In this document: in pieces, positions 5,699 through 7,076 of the stretch
Layout of the letters: every line of letters begins with the position of its first letter
Position numbering within the stretch: the stretch's first letter is position 1
Assembly (NCBI GenBank): GCA_900549655.1
Contig: UROZ01000101.1
Coordinates: forward strand, 1 to 7,076
DNA length: 7,076 nt
From: an uncultured Collinsella sp.
Lineage (GTDB): Bacteria; Actinomycetota; Coriobacteriia; Coriobacteriales; Coriobacteriaceae
Direction of reading: 5' to 3'
The notes under the pieces: generated by a model
What the model was told of the DNA's origin: nothing
The model's input: only the letters and a program-made list of their open reading frames with translations
The model's database searches: none
Program-made: the position numbers and the translations under genes

Positions 5699-6322
5699 AT
5701 GAAGGTTCTTTTGGTCAATGGCAGTCCCAAGGCAAACGGCAACACCGCCCGCGCACTCGCCGAGGTCGCCGAGCAACTTAATGCAGAAGGCATTGATACC
5801 GAGGTGTTTCAGCTGGGCACCAAGCCCATTCGCGACTGCATTGGCTGTGGTCAGTGCGGCAAGCTCGATTGCCGCTGCACCTTTGACGATGACGTGGTGA
5901 ACGAGCTGATCGCTGCCGCCGAGCAGGCAGATGGCTTTGTCTTTGGCTCGCCCGTCTACTATGCGCACCCCAGCGGCCGCATCCTTTCGGTCCTCGATCG
6001 CGCCTTCTATGCAGGCGGGCATGCCTTTGAGCACAAACCCGGCGCCGCGGTCGCCGTCGCCCGTCGCGGCGGCACCTCGACCACCTTCGATGTGCTCAAC
6101 AAGTACTTCACCATTAAGCAAATGCCCGTAGTTGCCTCCACCTACTGGAATAACGTGTTTGGCCGCGTGCCCGGCGACGCCGATGGGGATGCCGAGGGCC
6201 TTGCCACCATGCGAAACATCGGCAAAAACATGGCCTGGCTCCTGCGCTGTATCGAGGCAGGACAGGCCGCCGGTATCAACGCACCCGAGGCAGATCGCGC
6301 AACGACCAACTTCATTCGATAA
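5699..6322 (+). CDS. Flavodoxin-fold NAD(P)H-dependent oxidoreductase / iron-sulfur flavoprotein
   Basis: A 207-residue cytosolic protein of the NADPH-dependent FMN reductase / flavodoxin-2 group, expected to bind FMN and pass electrons from NAD(P)H or another carrier. It opens with a beta strand and the FMN phosphate loop GSPKANGNT (8-16). It also has GSPVYY (83-88), typical of the flavin-contacting loop, and RRGGTSTT (122-129), another conserved loop. A cysteine cluster, C47-C50-C53-C58 plus C60, fits the CX2CX2CX4-7C motif of archaeal-type iron-sulfur flavoproteins, which hold a 4Fe-4S cluster. Cluster binding is inferred from spacing alone. I chose the ATG at 5699 over the adjoining GTG at 5696 because GGGAG (5688-5692) is then six bases away rather than three. 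It sits 74 bases after the second GGDEF gene and has its own promoter-like box. The physiological substrate cannot be told from sequence. Confidence 0.88.
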   Translation: MKVLLVNGSPKANGNTARALAEVAEQLNAEGIDTEVFQLGTKPIRDCIGCGQCGKLDCRCTFDDDVVNELIAAAEQADGFVFGSPVYYAHPSGRILSVLDRAFYAGGHAFEHKPGAAVAVARRGGTSTTFDVLNKYFTIKQMPVVASTYWNNVFGRVPGDADGDAEGLATMRNIGKNMAWLLRCIEAGQAAGINAPEADRATTNFIR

Positions 6323-6362
6323 GTCCAGCGACGGTAACCTCGATGTCCTATCAATGTCAGCG

Positions 6363-6425
6363 AAAAGCCAGCTGATGAGGCAAGGTGCCTTGAAAGAGGA
6401 GGGCGCTGGGCTTTTGCCCGCGCCC
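6363..6425 (+). terminator. GC-rich hairpin with a competing alternative stem (possible terminator or attenuator)
   Basis: GGGCGC-t-GGGC (6401-6411) pairs with GCCCGCGCCC (6416-6425) around a TTTT loop: a 10-bp stem with one bulged T. It stands 78 bases after the flavoprotein stop. No U-run follows, so intrinsic termination is doubtful. AAAAGCCAGC (6363-6372) can instead pair with GCTGGGCTTTT (6405-6415, one bulged G), which would break the GC hairpin. That mutually exclusive pairing is what an attenuator or antiterminator looks like, but chance complementarity is not excluded. Confidence 0.4.
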
Positions 6426-6470
6426 GACGATTGAAAGGCAGATTGCCCATCAGATGGCTTTGCAGCGTCG
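6426..6470 (+). other. Folded segment of the intergenic leader, 6323-6506
   Basis: The 184-base gap between the flavoprotein and ArsC-like genes is rich in self-complementarity. Beyond the two main hairpins, CGACG (6425-6429) can pair with CGTCG (6466-6470), AAAG (6434-6437) with CTTT (6458-6461), and GGCA (6437-6440) with TGCC (6444-6447). The heptamer TTGAAAG occurs twice, at 6390-6396 and 6431-6437. I match it to no known riboswitch or small RNA. No coding sequence is supported here. Confidence 0.25.
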
Positions 6471-6476
6471 AGGTGA

Positions 6477-6498
6477 CCGCCGTTCGTTAGAACGGCGG
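6477..6498 (+). promoter_or_regulatory. Nine-bp hairpin holding the RBS of the ArsC-like gene
   Basis: CCGCCGTTC (6477-6485) and GAACGGCGG (6490-6498) are perfect 9-bp arms around a GTTA tetraloop. The only Shine-Dalgarno-like sequence for the ATG at 6507 is GGCGG (6494-6498), eight bases upstream and wholly inside the 3' arm. When folded, the hairpin would hide it. No T-run follows, so a terminator is less likely. Translational control is an inference. Confidence 0.55.
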
Positions 6499-6506
6499 AA
6501 CAATAA

Positions 6507-6848
6507 ATGAATATTCAAATCTTCGGCACCAAAAAGTCCTTCGATACCAAGAAGGCGCAGCGTTATTTTAAGGAGCGCCGCATTAAGGTGCAGTTTATCG
6601 ACCTTAAGGAAAAGGAGATGAGCAAAGGCGAGCTCACGAGCGTGATGCAGGCGGTCGGCGGCATCGACAAGCTGCTCAACCCCAAAGCCAAGGACGAGGA
6701 AACGCTCGCACTCATCCAGCACCTCACCCCTAGTCAGCGCTTCGACAAGCTGCTCGAGAACCAGCAGGTTCTAGCCGAGCCCATTGTGCGCAACGGCAAA
6801 AAGGCCACCGTCGGTTATTGCCCCGATGTATGGGGAGCCTGGGAGTAG
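6507..6848 (+). CDS. ArsC/YffB-family thioredoxin-fold protein lacking the active-site cysteine
   Basis: A 113-residue cytosolic protein of the ArsC/Spx/YffB thioredoxin-fold family, of normal length for it. It opens with beta strand MNIQIFG, then a TKKSFDTKKAQ segment where relatives such as YffB have GIKNCDTIKKA. Further on it has the basic RRIKVQFIDLKEK segment, the GGIDKLLNP region, the cis-proline region (AEPIVRNGK) and the C-terminal ATVGYCPDVW. The catalytic or redox cysteine is Ser11 (codon TCC at 6537-6539); a single G-to-C change from TGC would give this. The only remaining cysteine is Cys105, far from the active-site loop. Arsenate reduction or thiol exchange by the usual mechanism therefore looks impossible; it could be a binding protein, a regulator of the Spx kind, or a decaying enzyme. 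No ars genes are nearby. The start follows from family alignment; the only ribosome binding site is inside a hairpin. Confidence 0.85.
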   Translation: MNIQIFGTKKSFDTKKAQRYFKERRIKVQFIDLKEKEMSKGELTSVMQAVGGIDKLLNPKAKDEETLALIQHLTPSQRFDKLLENQQVLAEPIVRNGKKATVGYCPDVWGAWE

Positions 6849-6934
6849 CTTGTGTTATTTGCCGGCGCGTGGGTATAAGAGCAGGCGTTTGGCATAAGAT
6901 TCAACTGTAAGCCATGTCTAACAAAGGAGGGCAC
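6849..6934 (+). promoter_or_regulatory. Intergenic region with weak promoter-like boxes and RBS for the GTPase fragment
   Basis: TATAAG at 6874-6879, with a poor TTGTGT 18 bp upstream (6850-6855), and TAAGAT at 6895-6900 are possible but weak -10 boxes. AAAGGAGG at 6923-6930 is a strong ribosome binding site four bases before the ATG at 6935. An in-frame ATG at 6914 precedes that site and has no ribosome binding site of its own. Confidence 0.35.
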
Positions 6935-7072
6935 ATGCCCAACAAACCTGTGAAGATCATCATGCTTACCGGATACCTCGGTGCCGGCAAGACCACGCTG
7001 CTCAACCACATCCTCGCTAACGACGGCGGCAGTCAGCCTAGCTGGTGGGAACGCGGTTCACTATCTTTGTGA
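6935..7072 (+). CDS. CobW/HypB-type P-loop GTPase, N-terminal fragment, disrupted
   Basis: Only 45 residues are encoded before a TGA. The first 32 look like the start of a CobW/HypB/UreG-family GTPase, the group that inserts or delivers metals such as zinc, cobalt or nickel: a hydrophobic strand KIIMLTGYL and a Walker A loop GYLGAGKTT (13-21, with Lys19 and Thr20 for phosphate and magnesium), then LLNHILAND. After Gly32 (base 7030) the expected AAVIVND-like strand is missing. The frame runs instead into SQPSWWERGSLSL and stops. Such family members are normally several hundred residues long, so this is a truncated gene, a junction with unrelated DNA, or an assembly edge. The window ends four bases later, so the cause cannot be settled. 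Start supported by AAAGGAGG. Confidence 0.7.
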   Translation: MPNKPVKIIMLTGYLGAGKTTLLNHILANDGGSQPSWWERGSLSL

Positions 7073-7076
7073 CGAA

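Noticed and set aside
6132..6434. 100-residue plus-strand frame across the end of the flavoprotein gene
   Set aside because: A shadow frame: most of it lies within the flavoprotein coding sequence, it has no ribosome binding site, and it ends in the hairpin region.

Overview
The window reads as a piece of a moderately high-GC bacterial chromosome. Dense genes, strong AAGGAGG-type ribosome binding sites, codon choice and the protein families point to the Actinomycetota class Coriobacteriia, most likely a gut Collinsella or close relative. That assignment is an inference from style and family resemblance; no marker gene is present. I see no rRNA, tRNA, CRISPR array or recognisable insertion sequence.

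Layout. Bases 9-58 hold a near-perfect 50-bp palindrome. It lies just past the end of a minus-strand patatin-family lipid hydrolase gene (67-936). A 314-base divergent intergenic region (937-1250) separates that gene from a plus-strand block; it holds promoter-like boxes, an operator-like inverted repeat and a long leader. The plus-strand block starts with two large cyclic-dinucleotide signalling genes. The first (1251-3968) encodes a 905-residue protein with the order GGDEF, PAS-like, degenerate GGDEF, degenerate GGDEF, EAL. The second (4095-5624) encodes a 509-residue paralogue with only GGDEF, PAS-like and degenerate GGDEF. Next come an iron-sulfur-flavoprotein-like FMN protein (5699-6322), a small ArsC/YffB-type thioredoxin-fold protein whose active-site cysteine is a serine (6507-6848), and the N-terminus of a CobW/HypB-type P-loop GTPase (from 6935) that loses family similarity at about 7031 and stops at 7072.

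How the genes may work together. The tandem pair looks like a duplicated signalling module: one copy kept or gained an intact EAL phosphodiesterase, the other carries only the synthase half. Both have an intact GGDEF active site at the N-terminus, ahead of the PAS-like domain, which is the reverse of the usual order. Both lack the canonical RxxD product-inhibition site. Both carry Asn where canonical diguanylate cyclases have the Asp that reads the guanine base (PleD Asp344). The pair may therefore make and break a cyclic dinucleotide with unusual base preference or feedback control. This is the most interesting signal in the window. The genes downstream look redox- or metal-related but need not share a pathway with the signalling pair. 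Every gene from 4095 onward has its own leader, several with hairpins or inverted repeats at the promoter or ribosome binding site, so separate regulation is more likely than one operon.
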